Assembly: GCA_001829715.1 (NCBI GenBank)
Contig: MICC01000112.1
Span: 3,457-50,849 of the forward strand
Direction of reading: 5' to 3'
Length of the DNA: 47,393 nt
Source: Sulfurimonas sp. RIFOXYB12_FULL_35_9
GTDB taxonomy: Bacteria; Campylobacterota; Campylobacteria; Campylobacterales; Sulfurimonadaceae
A program made the translations under genes and the position numbers. Numbering within the stretch: the first letter of the stretch is position 1; each line of letters starts with the position of its first letter. This document shows positions 25,600 through 34,415 of this stretch, one piece after another. Under the pieces are notes generated by a model that saw only the letters and a program-made list of their open reading frames with translations, was not told the origin of the DNA and did not search any database.

Positions 25600-26196
25600 A
25601 TGGTAAACATAGAAAAAGTATCAAATCAGATTTTGAATGATGGGTTATACAACACGCTTCTCTTTGAGATAAAAGAGAAGCTGTCTGTGCAGGATGTTAC
25701 GCCCATGATAATTGAGACTCTTTTACGGGCAGAGCCATCACTTATACAAGAGTACAAAGAGATAAACAGACAAAGCGAACTCTCAAGTATTCAGGTAAAA
25801 GAGCTTAGGATTCATAAAAACGATACGTATCAAATCACAAAAATGAAAAAAGAGATAAATCAAAATATTCAAGTTTTAAAAAATCTTGAAAACTTTGAAA
25901 CAGACTCCAAAAACAGTGCCTATTCCATCTGGATAGGCAGCGTCGGGGTTATGGTGATTTTTATGGCACATAATATAATAGCTCTCTTTAGTGAACTGTA
26001 TGCTACCCATAGCTTGCTCGTTTACGGCTCATTTGCACTGATTTTGTTTTTTACGTATGTTGGCTATGTAAAGATTAAAAAGAACCATGACTCTCAGCAT
26101 GAGATTTTTAAAAAAGTATACGTGAGAACTCAAAAAATGATAGAAGACGGACTTAAAGCTTCAAATTTTACGCATGATGAAGTGTATGAAAAATAA
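25600..26196 (+). CDS. Membrane protein of the gNOR operon, unknown
   Basis: The 198-aa protein has a soluble helical N-terminal part with coiled-coil character (residues about 50-100). Two membrane helices follow (about 108-130 and 140-158), then a charged C-terminal tail. It begins 15 bp after the subunit I stop with an AAGGA site, so it is very likely part of the same operon. I recognise no family. It could be an assembly factor, an accessory subunit or a coupled regulator. Confidence 0.75.
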   Translation: MVNIEKVSNQILNDGLYNTLLFEIKEKLSVQDVTPMIIETLLRAEPSLIQEYKEINRQSELSSIQVKELRIHKNDTYQITKMKKEINQNIQVLKNLENFETDSKNSAYSIWIGSVGVMVIFMAHNIIALFSELYATHSLLVYGSFALILFFTYVGYVKIKKNHDSQHEIFKKVYVRTQKMIEDGLKASNFTHDEVYEK

Positions 26197-26200
26197 AATA

Positions 26201-28195
26201 TTATGCCTGCAACATCTTTTCTATCTCATTTAGAGGCATCGGTTTTGCATAGTAGTAACCTTGAATCGAGTCAATTTTATTTTCTACTAAAAAATCGACC
26301 TCTTCTTGGGTTTCTGCTCCCTCTGCGAGCACATATATACCCAGCTCTTTTGCTAAAAAGATGACTGTTTTAACAATAGTCTGATTTTTCGGCTCATTTT
26401 GTATGTTTGTTATAAAAGATTTGTCAATTTTCAATTTATCAATCGGAAGATTTTTCAAATAAGAAAGAGAAGAGTATCCCGTACCAAAATCGTCCATTGA
26501 TATATAAAATCCCAACGCTTTTATCTGCTGAAGCAGATTTATTGTCAGTTTTGGATTTTCCAAAATAGAACTTTCCGTTATTTCCAACTCTATCCACACC
26601 GCTTCACACTCAGTCTCTTTTAGCATAGCTTTAAGGGTCTTTATAAAATCCAGATGAACGAGTTGACGAGCAGAGATATTTATGGCAACTCTGCCCTTTA
26701 ATATCCCAAGCTCATGCCAACTCTTAACAGTCTTAAATCCGCTTCTGAGCACAAAACTTCCTATATCTATGATTAATCCGCTTTTTTCTGCCAATGGTAT
26801 AAATATATCCGGAAGCACCATTTTATTTTGGTGCCTCCAGCGTAAAAGAGCTTCTAAACCTACTATTTCTCCGCTCGTCGAATCGTTTTGAGGCTGAAAG
26901 TAGAGTTCAAGTTCTTCATTTTTGATTGCCTGTTTGAGATTTGTCACCATTTGCGTATAAGAGATGGCATCTTTTTTAAATTGTGAGTGGTAAAAGCTAA
27001 ATCTGTTTTTCCCCATTTTCTTAGCATTATACATTGCCGCATCCGCTTCTTGATAGAGTTCTTCCATAGTTTTGGCATTATCGGGAAAAATGCAAATTCC
27101 AGAGCTTGCAGTAATATAAATGTCTATGAAATCTATCGTAAAAGGGTTGCTAAATTTATCAAGCAGTTTTTGCATAAAAAAAGTTATCTCTTCTTTATTG
27201 CCTGAGTTTAGAATAATTCCAAACTCGTCACCGCCCATGCGGGATATAAAAGCGCTAGAGTCAAAAACTTCTTTGAGAACTTTAGATATTTCAAAAAGAA
27301 GTTTGTCTCCAAAACGGTGACCGTATGAATCATTTATCATTCCAAATTCATCAAGATCGATAAAAATCAAACAAAATGGCGAATTTTCAGAACATTTGGC
27401 AGTTAAAACTTCACTGATATGCAATCTGTTTGGCAAAGAAGTCACCACATCCAAATGTGAAAGTTTGTAAAATTTCTCTTTTGATTTTAAAAGATACGAT
27501 TCATGTTTTTTTTGAGCACTAATATCTCTTGCTATTCCAAATACCCCGAATGCTTTATTGTCTTTGTCTAAAATAGGACCTTTCGTAGTCAAAAAAGTTT
27601 TTTCAATGCCGTCTTTTGATACAAATAGTTCCTCTTTCGTATCTATTTGAAAACTACTTAAAACTATCTTGTCTTCCTCTTTTATTTTAGCGGCATCTTG
27701 AGGTGCGAAAATAGCATCATCGCTATTTCCCAAAACATTTTCTACTTCCAAATGCAACATTTTTGATGCACCATCATTGAATATTATATATTTTCCGTCT
27801 ATGTCTTTTGCAAAGATGGCATCAGGCGAGTTGTTAATGATTGTTTTTAAAATTTTGTCATATTTCAAAAGCTCTATTTCAGAAGCTTTTACAATCTCTT
27901 CAGTCTGCTTGAGCGTCTCTTTTGTTTTATGGTATTTTTTAATTTGTTTAAGACTTTGGGTATATCGGCTATGTATAACATGAAAAATTTTATAACTTAA
28001 TAAAAATAGAATTACAGTGGTTACAAAGACAAAAAACCATCCTTTATATATCTGTAATGTCGTAACTTCATGGGCATTATCCGATAGAACGGCAACGATA
28101 AAATCAGATAAAACTATCCAAAATACACCTGCGATAAAATAGATGATAGAGATAAAAAACGCATTCTTAAAGCTTTGTGAACTTAAAGTCGACAT
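26201..28195 (-). CDS. Membrane-anchored PAS-GGDEF-EAL protein
   Basis: The 664-aa protein has two N-terminal membrane helices (about residues 12-33 and 50-68). A short coiled coil and a PAS domain (SPDAIFAKDIDGKYIIFN, about 118-225) follow. Next is GGDEF with an intact active site (SRMGGDEFGIIL), and EAL with intact motifs GLEALLRW, NISARQLV, ELEITESS, DDFGTGYSSLSYLKN and LAEGAE. Both cyclic-di-GMP synthesis and hydrolysis are possible from the residues. Its stop lies about 4 bp from the end of the convergent gNOR-operon gene. The environmental signal sensed by PAS is unknown. Confidence 0.95.
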   Translation of the reverse strand: MSTLSSQSFKNAFFISIIYFIAGVFWIVLSDFIVAVLSDNAHEVTTLQIYKGWFFVFVTTVILFLLSYKIFHVIHSRYTQSLKQIKKYHKTKETLKQTEEIVKASEIELLKYDKILKTIINNSPDAIFAKDIDGKYIIFNDGASKMLHLEVENVLGNSDDAIFAPQDAAKIKEEDKIVLSSFQIDTKEELFVSKDGIEKTFLTTKGPILDKDNKAFGVFGIARDISAQKKHESYLLKSKEKFYKLSHLDVVTSLPNRLHISEVLTAKCSENSPFCLIFIDLDEFGMINDSYGHRFGDKLLFEISKVLKEVFDSSAFISRMGGDEFGIILNSGNKEEITFFMQKLLDKFSNPFTIDFIDIYITASSGICIFPDNAKTMEELYQEADAAMYNAKKMGKNRFSFYHSQFKKDAISYTQMVTNLKQAIKNEELELYFQPQNDSTSGEIVGLEALLRWRHQNKMVLPDIFIPLAEKSGLIIDIGSFVLRSGFKTVKSWHELGILKGRVAINISARQLVHLDFIKTLKAMLKETECEAVWIELEITESSILENPKLTINLLQQIKALGFYISMDDFGTGYSSLSYLKNLPIDKLKIDKSFITNIQNEPKNQTIVKTVIFLAKELGIYVLAEGAETQEEVDFLVENKIDSIQGYYYAKPMPLNEIEKMLQA

Positions 28196-28422
28196 TTTAC
28201 AAATTCCTTCACTTGGCTTTTTTTAAAGCTACTATTATACATAATGATTCTGAAATAAATTTTGTTTTTATCATACAAAAAGTTACATTTAATATTTTAT
28301 TATTAACGTATTTTCATTTTATGACACATTTAAGACAAAAAAGGTATATAATTATCACAATACATAGAGTTTTAAACCGTTATAAAAATTGTGATAAATT
28401 ATAAAAATGCGAGGAAAATGTG
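28196..28422. promoter_or_regulatory. Divergent promoter region of GGDEF-EAL and CZB receptor genes
   Basis: The 227-bp AT-rich gap has TATAAT (28347-28352) for the plus-strand receptor gene and GAGGA (28411-28415) ahead of its ATG. I see no other gene or clear repeat. Confidence 0.45.
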
Positions 28423-29520
28423 ATGTTTATGTTTGGAAATAAAAAAAATCGTTCTGATGAACAGATAGCAAATTTACAAAAAGAGTTGGAATCGTTAAGA
28501 TCTCTTTATGATTCTGCCAGTAGAGAGAATGAAGATTTAAAAGAGCAAACGAAAAATGTTAAAAACATTATCGAAGACAATAAGCTAAAAAAGGCGCTTA
28601 CTCAAAACCTCTCTACCGGATGTATGAAAAATATCTCAAAAATTCAAGAAGGCTTGCAAAGCAATATCAAATTTTTGGAAGATATAGGCAGCTTAACGGT
28701 TGATAATGAAAATTTTATGCTTGATATAAGAGGCAATGCTAACTCTATTTTTAACACCGATTCAATTATTCAAATGGCAAACGAGTTAAGGCATACTGCC
28801 GAAAATTTAAACGGAAGCGTAAGCGCAATATCGGAGGTTATAAATCTTATAAAAGATATATCAGACCAGACAAATCTGCTTGCATTAAATGCCGCTATTG
28901 AAGCAGCTCGTGCCGGAGAGCATGGAAGAGGATTTGCCGTTGTTGCCGATGAAGTTAGGAAGCTGGCGGAGAGAACTCAAAAGGCGACCTCAGAAGTTGA
29001 GATAAATATAAATACGCTAAAACAAAATTCTCACATCATGCATGCGGAGAGCGAAAAGCTAGAAGATGAAGCGATGACGGCTTCAAAAAGCCTTGATACA
29101 TTTAAGGTGGAGCTAGATGAGCTGCTTGAAAATACCAAAACTATAAAAGAGGAAAACCTGCACTCTCAGTATCAGCTTTTTATAAATTTGGCAAAACTAG
29201 ACCATGTGCTTTTTAAAGTAAATACTTATGACGGTGTTTTCAACGATAAAAATATAGAGCTCTCAAATCATCATAACTGCAGATTTGGAAAATGGAAAGA
29301 GGGAGAGGGCAAAACAGTATTTGGAAAGACAAAATCATATGCTATGATAGATGCTCCTCACTCAACTGTACACTCAAACGCTATCGCTGCGATAGAGTGT
29401 GTTAAAAAAGGGAGCTGTTTACAAGATATAAATAAGGTAATAGGCTATTTCTCAGAAGCTGAAAATGCCAGCAATGAACTCTTTGACATACTTGACAATA
29501 TGCTTCATGAAGTAAAGTAA
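28423..29520 (+). CDS. Soluble methyl-accepting chemotaxis protein with CZB domain
   Basis: The 365-aa protein has no membrane helix. It starts with a coiled coil (residues about 10-55). The MCP signalling hairpin tip follows ([20 protein letters not shown] and [17 protein letters not shown], about 150-190). It ends with a CZB zinc-binding domain: [13 protein letters not shown], then HHNCRFGKW with the zinc Cys, then [13 protein letters not shown] domains sense zinc or oxidants such as HOCl through the Zn-Cys unit. ATG 28423 is used rather than the GTG three bases earlier because of the GAGGA spacing. A cytoplasmic location follows from the missing helices. Confidence 0.94.
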   Translation: MFMFGNKKNRSDEQIANLQKELESLRSLYDSASRENEDLKEQTKNVKNIIEDNKLKKALTQNLSTGCMKNISKIQEGLQSNIKFLEDIGSLTVDNENFMLDIRGNANSIFNTDSIIQMANELRHTAENLNGSVSAISEVINLIKDISDQTNLLALNAAIEAARAGEHGRGFAVVADEVRKLAERTQKATSEVEININTLKQNSHIMHAESEKLEDEAMTASKSLDTFKVELDELLENTKTIKEENLHSQYQLFINLAKLDHVLFKVNTYDGVFNDKNIELSNHHNCRFGKWKEGEGKTVFGKTKSYAMIDAPHSTVHSNAIAAIECVKKGSCLQDINKVIGYFSEAENASNELFDILDNMLHEVK

Positions 29521-29529
29521 ATCTCGCTA

Positions 29530-29625
29530 TACTTCTCTCTTCAACTATATTAGCCGCTTGGGATATTTAGCTAAAGATAGTCCTAGTGGCAATACAAACG
29601 AATGTTCTAAATCAACTGATTACAA
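29530..29625 (+). pseudogene. Remnant resembling the 5' end of a TonB-receptor gene
   Basis: Bases 29537-29613 align by eye with 32489-32585, the signal-peptide region of the TonB receptor gene. CTTCAACTATATTAG, then CGCT, GATATT, AGCTAAA and GGCAATACAAAC occur in the same order, with a dozen bases missing in the middle. The copy has no start and no continuous frame of the receptor. It suggests a decayed or recombined copy 3 kb from the intact gene. Confidence 0.5.
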
Positions 29626-29660
29626 AAAATTTATTGTACGTAAAAACAACAAGAAAAAAT

Positions 29661-30659
29661 ATGAACCAAAAAACAATAGTGCAGCAAAGTATAAAATCGA
29701 ACTTTTGCAACCTTAGCGAGGGTGCGCCTATCTCTTATGTTCTGATAGACAAACGACTCTTAAAAGTTGGGGATCATATAAATTTCAGCCTATTTTTCAA
29801 CGATGCATTGACTCACATGTCGCTTTTTTTACAAAGTGACACGGTGATAGATGAAGAGCACAGAAGGAAACTAAAAGAGATAGAAAGACTCTACGTGCAC
29901 CAAAATGAAAAGAGTGTGTATGAAACTTTTGTGGAAGAAGAGCTTCAACGTACAGTTGAAGATGCGTCACTCTCACTGAATGAAAAAGTAGATATTATCT
30001 ACTCGTCTACTTCCCAGTTGACGGATTCTCTTTATAAAAATCCTGACGCACTTGAGAATGTACAGCGTTCCAAGAAGATTATAGAACCGATTATAGAGAC
30101 AATTTTTCACAATGAAAAGACCATAAAATCATTTATCAAAATAATCGGTTACGACTATTACACTCATACACACTCCCTTAATGTAAGCATTTACGCACTA
30201 TGTCTGGGTTCGGAGATGGGCTTGAATGAAAAAAAGCTGAATGACTTAGGATGTGCCGCTTTGTTACATGATCTCGGCAAAAGCGGTATTGAACACAATA
30301 TAATCAACAAACATGGAGCTTTAAGCCAAGACGAGTTTGAGAAGATGAAAAAGCACCCTTCTCTTGGATATGAGATTGCACTAAATATCGGCATAAAAAA
30401 TAAAGACATACTAGACGGTATCAGACATCATCACGAAAAACTTGACGGCAACGGCTATCCTGATGGGCTTAAAGACAAAGAGATTACGCTTTTCCCTCGT
30501 ATAATAGGTGTATGTGACGTATTTGACGCATTGACGACAAAACGCTCCTATAAGGCGGCCATTCACTCTTATGATGCCATCTATATAATGAAGACACGCA
30601 TGCCCAAACATCTCGATATAAACATTATAGATACGTTTATTAAAATGCTTCATGATTAA
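29661..30659 (+). CDS. HD-GYP domain cyclic-di-GMP phosphodiesterase
   Basis: The 332-aa protein has an N-terminal sensing part similar to the PilZ-like/DUF3391 type (SYVLIDKRLLKVGDHINFSL). The HD-GYP domain that follows has all key residues: HDLGKSGI, then HHEKLDGNGYPDGL, then DVFDALTTKRSYK. It hydrolyses c-di-GMP. A GTG at 29586 would add 25 residues. The ATG at 29661 (MNQKTIVQQSIK) is preferred because the upstream bases look like a remnant of a receptor gene rather than native coding sequence. Its ribosome-binding site is weak, so the start is uncertain. Confidence 0.9.
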   Translation: MNQKTIVQQSIKSNFCNLSEGAPISYVLIDKRLLKVGDHINFSLFFNDALTHMSLFLQSDTVIDEEHRRKLKEIERLYVHQNEKSVYETFVEEELQRTVEDASLSLNEKVDIIYSSTSQLTDSLYKNPDALENVQRSKKIIEPIIETIFHNEKTIKSFIKIIGYDYYTHTHSLNVSIYALCLGSEMGLNEKKLNDLGCAALLHDLGKSGIEHNIINKHGALSQDEFEKMKKHPSLGYEIALNIGIKNKDILDGIRHHHEKLDGNGYPDGLKDKEITLFPRIIGVCDVFDALTTKRSYKAAIHSYDAIYIMKTRMPKHLDINIIDTFIKMLHD

Positions 30660-30706
30660 GTTAATGCGCTTCTTAGGGTTGGGGGCGTTCAAAAACTATA
30701 TAATAA

Positions 30707-31879
30707 CTAAACGTTTTTTGCCAACACCAATGACATTATCTGTGAATTAATTGAGTTGATTTTATCTTGTAATGATAGTTTTTCGTCTTCTGATGCTGTT
30801 GGAAGCTTCGCTTCTGTAGACTTTAATAGCTCTTGAAGTTTTTCTAATCTTGCATCACTTGATCCCGTACTGTTAGTGTCTTTATTTTTATATAAATTCA
30901 TACCTTGCAATTTATTTAAGCTGTTTATTGTAGCCGAAACTCCATCTAAAGTCTCTTTATCCGTTATAATCGCCAAATCAATTTGAGAAATTAAACTGCT
31001 TTTTCCGTTTTCAAAAAGAAAAAAACTACTCTTTTTCATAGCACCAAGTAGCTCATTTGATGAACTTTTTATCTCAAAAGGGGTAGAAATATCTCCTAAA
31101 AAGATAGCTCCTATACCAACTTCTTCAATTGCTATTAATTCATTTTTATTTTCTGTTTTTTGCCAAATTTTTAGTTTATCAAAAATATTATCATTCTCAT
31201 CTATCCAGCCATTTTTATCATCATCATAACCTCTTAACTCCTCGAATCCATCGCCACTTTTTGCACCGAAAAGTTCACCGCCATCATCTACATTATTATT
31301 CTCATTTTTATCAAATGCTAGAAAAGCACTCTCTTTTTCTAACATAGAAATTTGCTCATTTGTTCCATCTATGTCAATATCAAAAGAGAATTTTTTTGAG
31401 CTTAGAGAAGGAAGTACACCACTCATATCAAGTATAAGTGGATCCCATAGCTTTGTAATATTACTAAAATTTATTTGTGGGGTTTTTACTTGTTCTACAA
31501 AACTTCTAGATAGTGAGACATTTAAGTCTAGCTCAATTTTTTTATCTTCAGTTTTCACAATAGCATTTGTTTCAAATTTAAGGGCTTGTGTTTCAGTATA
31601 CACAGTATTAAGTCCAAGATTACTACCAAGCTTAACTTTTTTATTTATACCCTCTAACAGTGATATGCTTAAATTTTTGATAGTGGAATCTTCACCGCTA
31701 TTTTGAACGGAAACCAAATTTTGAGTGATACCATCGCTATCTAATTCATTACTCTTAAAGCTGCCTAAAGAAGAATTTCCGATTTTTGTTTCAACAACAC
31801 TAACATCCTCTTGTTTTTGAGAATTTTTATAGCTAAAGTAATCTGCGTTAGAATAAACAGTATAACCACTAATTTTCAT
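30707..31879 (-). CDS. Acidic EF-hand-like calcium-binding protein
   Basis: The 390-aa protein starts MKISGYTVYSNADYFSYKNS without a classical signal peptide. The middle (about residues 190-240) carries two EF-hand-like Asp/Asn loops, FDKNENNNVDDGGELFG and DDDKNGWIDENDNIFDKL, as found in RTX/VCBS-type exported proteins. The C-terminal 50 residues form a coiled coil (EKLQELLKSTEAKLP...LQDKINSINSQ). The protein is probably exported by a type I or other leaderless route, or flagellar/surface associated, but no export gene is adjacent. The function remains open. Confidence 0.75.
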   Translation of the reverse strand: MKISGYTVYSNADYFSYKNSQKQEDVSVVETKIGNSSLGSFKSNELDSDGITQNLVSVQNSGEDSTIKNLSISLLEGINKKVKLGSNLGLNTVYTETQALKFETNAIVKTEDKKIELDLNVSLSRSFVEQVKTPQINFSNITKLWDPLILDMSGVLPSLSSKKFSFDIDIDGTNEQISMLEKESAFLAFDKNENNNVDDGGELFGAKSGDGFEELRGYDDDKNGWIDENDNIFDKLKIWQKTENKNELIAIEEVGIGAIFLGDISTPFEIKSSSNELLGAMKKSSFFLFENGKSSLISQIDLAIITDKETLDGVSATINSLNKLQGMNLYKNKDTNSTGSSDARLEKLQELLKSTEAKLPTASEDEKLSLQDKINSINSQIMSLVLAKNV

Positions 31880-32093
31880 AACAAAGAATCCCCTATCTTT
31901 TCAATAAAAAACAAAATCGACTAATTTATTTTTTTTTGAAATAAAATGTAGTTGTAGCTTTTAAATAATTTATAAAAGAGGCTATTTTTTAAATAATAAG
32001 TATATGATTTTTCTTTTGACAGACTAAATAATACAGCGAATTCTTTTAAATAAAACTCGATATACTTGCAAAAAATAAACAGATGAGAGATTT
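31880..32093. promoter_or_regulatory. Divergent AT-rich intergenic region
   Basis: The 214-bp gap separates the EF-hand gene (minus) from the small Cys protein (plus). A TTGACA (32016-32021) is present, but no matching TATAAT at the right distance is seen. No cobalamin riboswitch signature could be recognised. Confidence 0.35.
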
Positions 32094-32420
32094 GTGAAAC
32101 TTCCAAAGGGCTTTGGCAAAAACTACTTTACTTTAAGAGCGATTACGGCGACTTCTAACCAAGTAACGCTAAATGCGACTGCATCAAGAGTGCAGAGTTT
32201 TCATATGTTAAATTTTCAGGGTAATGAGCCGGATGCAGAGCTGGAAGAAGAAGATCTTGCCGCCACGCTTTGCACGCTCTCCATCTCTCTAAAACCTTGC
32301 CATTGTAACCGTTACTACTTAAGACGCACAAAAAAAACACTCCGACTCTGCCCGTCTCAAAAGCTTGATTTTAACTACTTTAAAACCCTAAACAATGCTA
32401 TTTCTCCGCCACTTCTTTAA
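32094..32420 (+). CDS. Small Cys-containing hypothetical protein ahead of the TonB receptor
   Basis: The 108-aa open frame starts at GTG with a GAGAG sequence eight bases upstream. The product has an N-terminal polar part, an acidic middle (DAELEEEDLAAT), and a C-terminal basic part with Cys-x6-7-Cys-x-Cys spacing (TLCTLSISLKPCHCNRYYLR) and a later Cys. It shows no signal peptide. Codon use looks coding. It lies 42 bp before the receptor gene and may be translated as the first gene of the uptake operon. I do not recognise the family. A metal-binding or regulatory role is speculation. Confidence 0.55.
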   Translation: MKLPKGFGKNYFTLRAITATSNQVTLNATASRVQSFHMLNFQGNEPDAELEEEDLAATLCTLSISLKPCHCNRYYLRRTKKTLRLCPSQKLDFNYFKTLNNAISPPLL

Positions 32421-32462
32421 CTTTTTTATCACGCCAAAAATAAAACTTACGGAAAAAAAACA

Positions 32463-34403
32463 ATGAAAAAAAAGATACTTTTATCGCTTCTGGCTTCAAC
32501 TATATTAGTCGCTCAAGATATTGAGCTAAAACCCTTGCAGATAACCTCAACGGCAATACAAACCGATGAGCTAAAATCAACCGACGCTGTTGAGATCTAC
32601 ACGAGCGAAGATATACAAAAAGCTCATGTTCAAAATATTTATGAGTTTTTAAATCAGCAAACATCCGTTATCGCAATGCCCTCTTACGGAAATCCGTTTT
32701 CTCAAAAACTGGATATGAGGGGTTACGGCATAGAGGATGGTTATCAAAATATCATAGTAACGCTTGATGGCAGAAAAATAAACAACATTGATATGATAGC
32801 TCCGCTTTTAGGCTCAATCTCCCCATCTTCCATAGAAAAAATCGAGATTATAAAATCCGGCGGTATCGTCATCGGCGGTGACGGGGCGAATGCCGGCGTT
32901 ATCAACATCACTACCAAAAAGAACAACGATAAAGAGTTAAGCATATATGGCGGAAGTTACAAAACTTTTGACGGTGCATTTTATTTGGGTCACAGCGATG
33001 ACAAACTCTCGCTCTCCGCCAGCGGCGAAGCACAAAAAAGCGATGGAATCCGACATATAAACAGCGGCAAAGAGAGGGATGAGAAGAAGCTCTCCACCGC
33101 AGCATTTAATGCAGCGTATCTGCCGATTGACAAGGTTGAACTAAGAGCAGGAGCGGCAACGGCTCGAGTAGATGTAATATACGCAAATTATTTGACGCTT
33201 GATGAGTACAATGAGGACGTAAAACAAGCAGGGAACTCCAACTGGGGAGCAACCGAGCAAGAATTTGACACGGATGCCATAAATGCAGGTGTTAGCTACT
33301 ATGCAAATCAGAAATTATCTCTGCATGCAGACGCAAGACATGAAGAAAAAAGATCCAATTATATAACCTACTCTTCCATCGCCGATTATGACTACGACTC
33401 TGCAAAATTGAGTGTCGATTTTAAAGATGATTTTTTCAGTATAAGCTTCGGAGTCGATATGTTTGAGGGAAAAAGAGATTCACATGCAAGCAGTTATGCG
33501 ATTGCAAGCGATACCTCAAAAGAGAATTTGGCATCATTTCTCATGAGCAATTTTAACTTTGACAACCACTCCATAAAAGCCGGAGCAAGAGTTGAGACAG
33601 TAGATTACAGATACGATGATGCTCTTAATAATCTAAAAGACGACTATTCACTCTTTGGAGCAGAACTGGGCTACAACTACATTTTAGACAAAAAAAGCTC
33701 GGTTTTTCTAAACTATGCACATGCGTATCAAGCTCCAGATATCGACAGATTTTTCAACAAAGATTGGCTTGGAAATGTGAGTTTTAACGGCTTCATAGAC
33801 CCCATGAAAACAGATAGTTTTACCCTTGGATATAACAATATCACCTCAAAAAACAAGTTTAAAACCTCACTTTTTTATGTTAAGCTAAAGGACGAAATCT
33901 ACTACTACACGGATCCCTCTTACATAAGCTCAAAAAATACGAACATAGACAAGTCACATAAATACGGTTTTGACGTTTATGACAAATTTATCATCTCCGA
34001 GATATTTAATCTTGCTCTAAACTACAACTATGTCAAGGCTAAGATAGACGAGGAGATACAAAACGGCAAAAACTATGCAGGCAAAAACTTGCCGGGTGTC
34101 TCAAACCATAACGCAAAAGCGACTCTAAGTTATCTGCCGACTTCAAGCATTGCTTTTGCACTGACTCAAAGCTATCGCTCTAAAGCTTATGCGGCAAATG
34201 ATTTTGAGAACAATTTTGCTCAGAAGCAAGATGCCTACACATCCACCGATATATCGGTTGCCTACACAAAAGATACTTTGGAACTTTTTGCTAAAATAAA
34301 CAATCTGTTTAACCAAAAAAACGGTTTATGGATAGAAGACAATGCGATTTATCCGCTAGATTTTACGACAACTGCGATAGCAGGATTAAAACTGAAATTT
34401 TAA
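32463..34403 (+). CDS. TonB-dependent outer-membrane receptor (BtuB-like by context)
   Basis: The 646-aa protein has a signal peptide (MKKKILLSLLASTILVAQ). A plug domain follows with YEFLNQQTSVI, LDMRGYG, NIIVTLDGRKINN and GVINITTK. The rest is a barrel ending in GLKLKF. Its neighbours are a complete FecCD/BtuCD-type importer, so the ligand is a corrinoid, heme or siderophore. Corrinoid is favoured because PF04071-like and cob genes lie nearby. The TonB box is probably LKPLQITS near the N-terminus. This gene's 5' region has a decayed match at 29530-29625. Confidence 0.92.
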   Translation: MKKKILLSLLASTILVAQDIELKPLQITSTAIQTDELKSTDAVEIYTSEDIQKAHVQNIYEFLNQQTSVIAMPSYGNPFSQKLDMRGYGIEDGYQNIIVTLDGRKINNIDMIAPLLGSISPSSIEKIEIIKSGGIVIGGDGANAGVINITTKKNNDKELSIYGGSYKTFDGAFYLGHSDDKLSLSASGEAQKSDGIRHINSGKERDEKKLSTAAFNAAYLPIDKVELRAGAATARVDVIYANYLTLDEYNEDVKQAGNSNWGATEQEFDTDAINAGVSYYANQKLSLHADARHEEKRSNYITYSSIADYDYDSAKLSVDFKDDFFSISFGVDMFEGKRDSHASSYAIASDTSKENLASFLMSNFNFDNHSIKAGARVETVDYRYDDALNNLKDDYSLFGAELGYNYILDKKSSVFLNYAHAYQAPDIDRFFNKDWLGNVSFNGFIDPMKTDSFTLGYNNITSKNKFKTSLFYVKLKDEIYYYTDPSYISSKNTNIDKSHKYGFDVYDKFIISEIFNLALNYNYVKAKIDEEIQNGKNYAGKNLPGVSNHNAKATLSYLPTSSIAFALTQSYRSKAYAANDFENNFAQKQDAYTSTDISVAYTKDTLELFAKINNLFNQKNGLWIEDNAIYPLDFTTTAIAGLKLKF

Positions 34404-34415
34404 AAAAAGGTGAGT

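Noticed and set aside
30411-30692. 93-aa minus-strand frame at the end of the HD-GYP gene
   Set aside because: It lies under a well-supported gene, its composition is not protein-like, and it has no ribosome-binding site.
32094-32462. Cobalamin riboswitch ahead of the TonB receptor
   Set aside because: Neither the conserved B12-box sequence nor the usual set of helices could be found, and the region reads as a coding frame.
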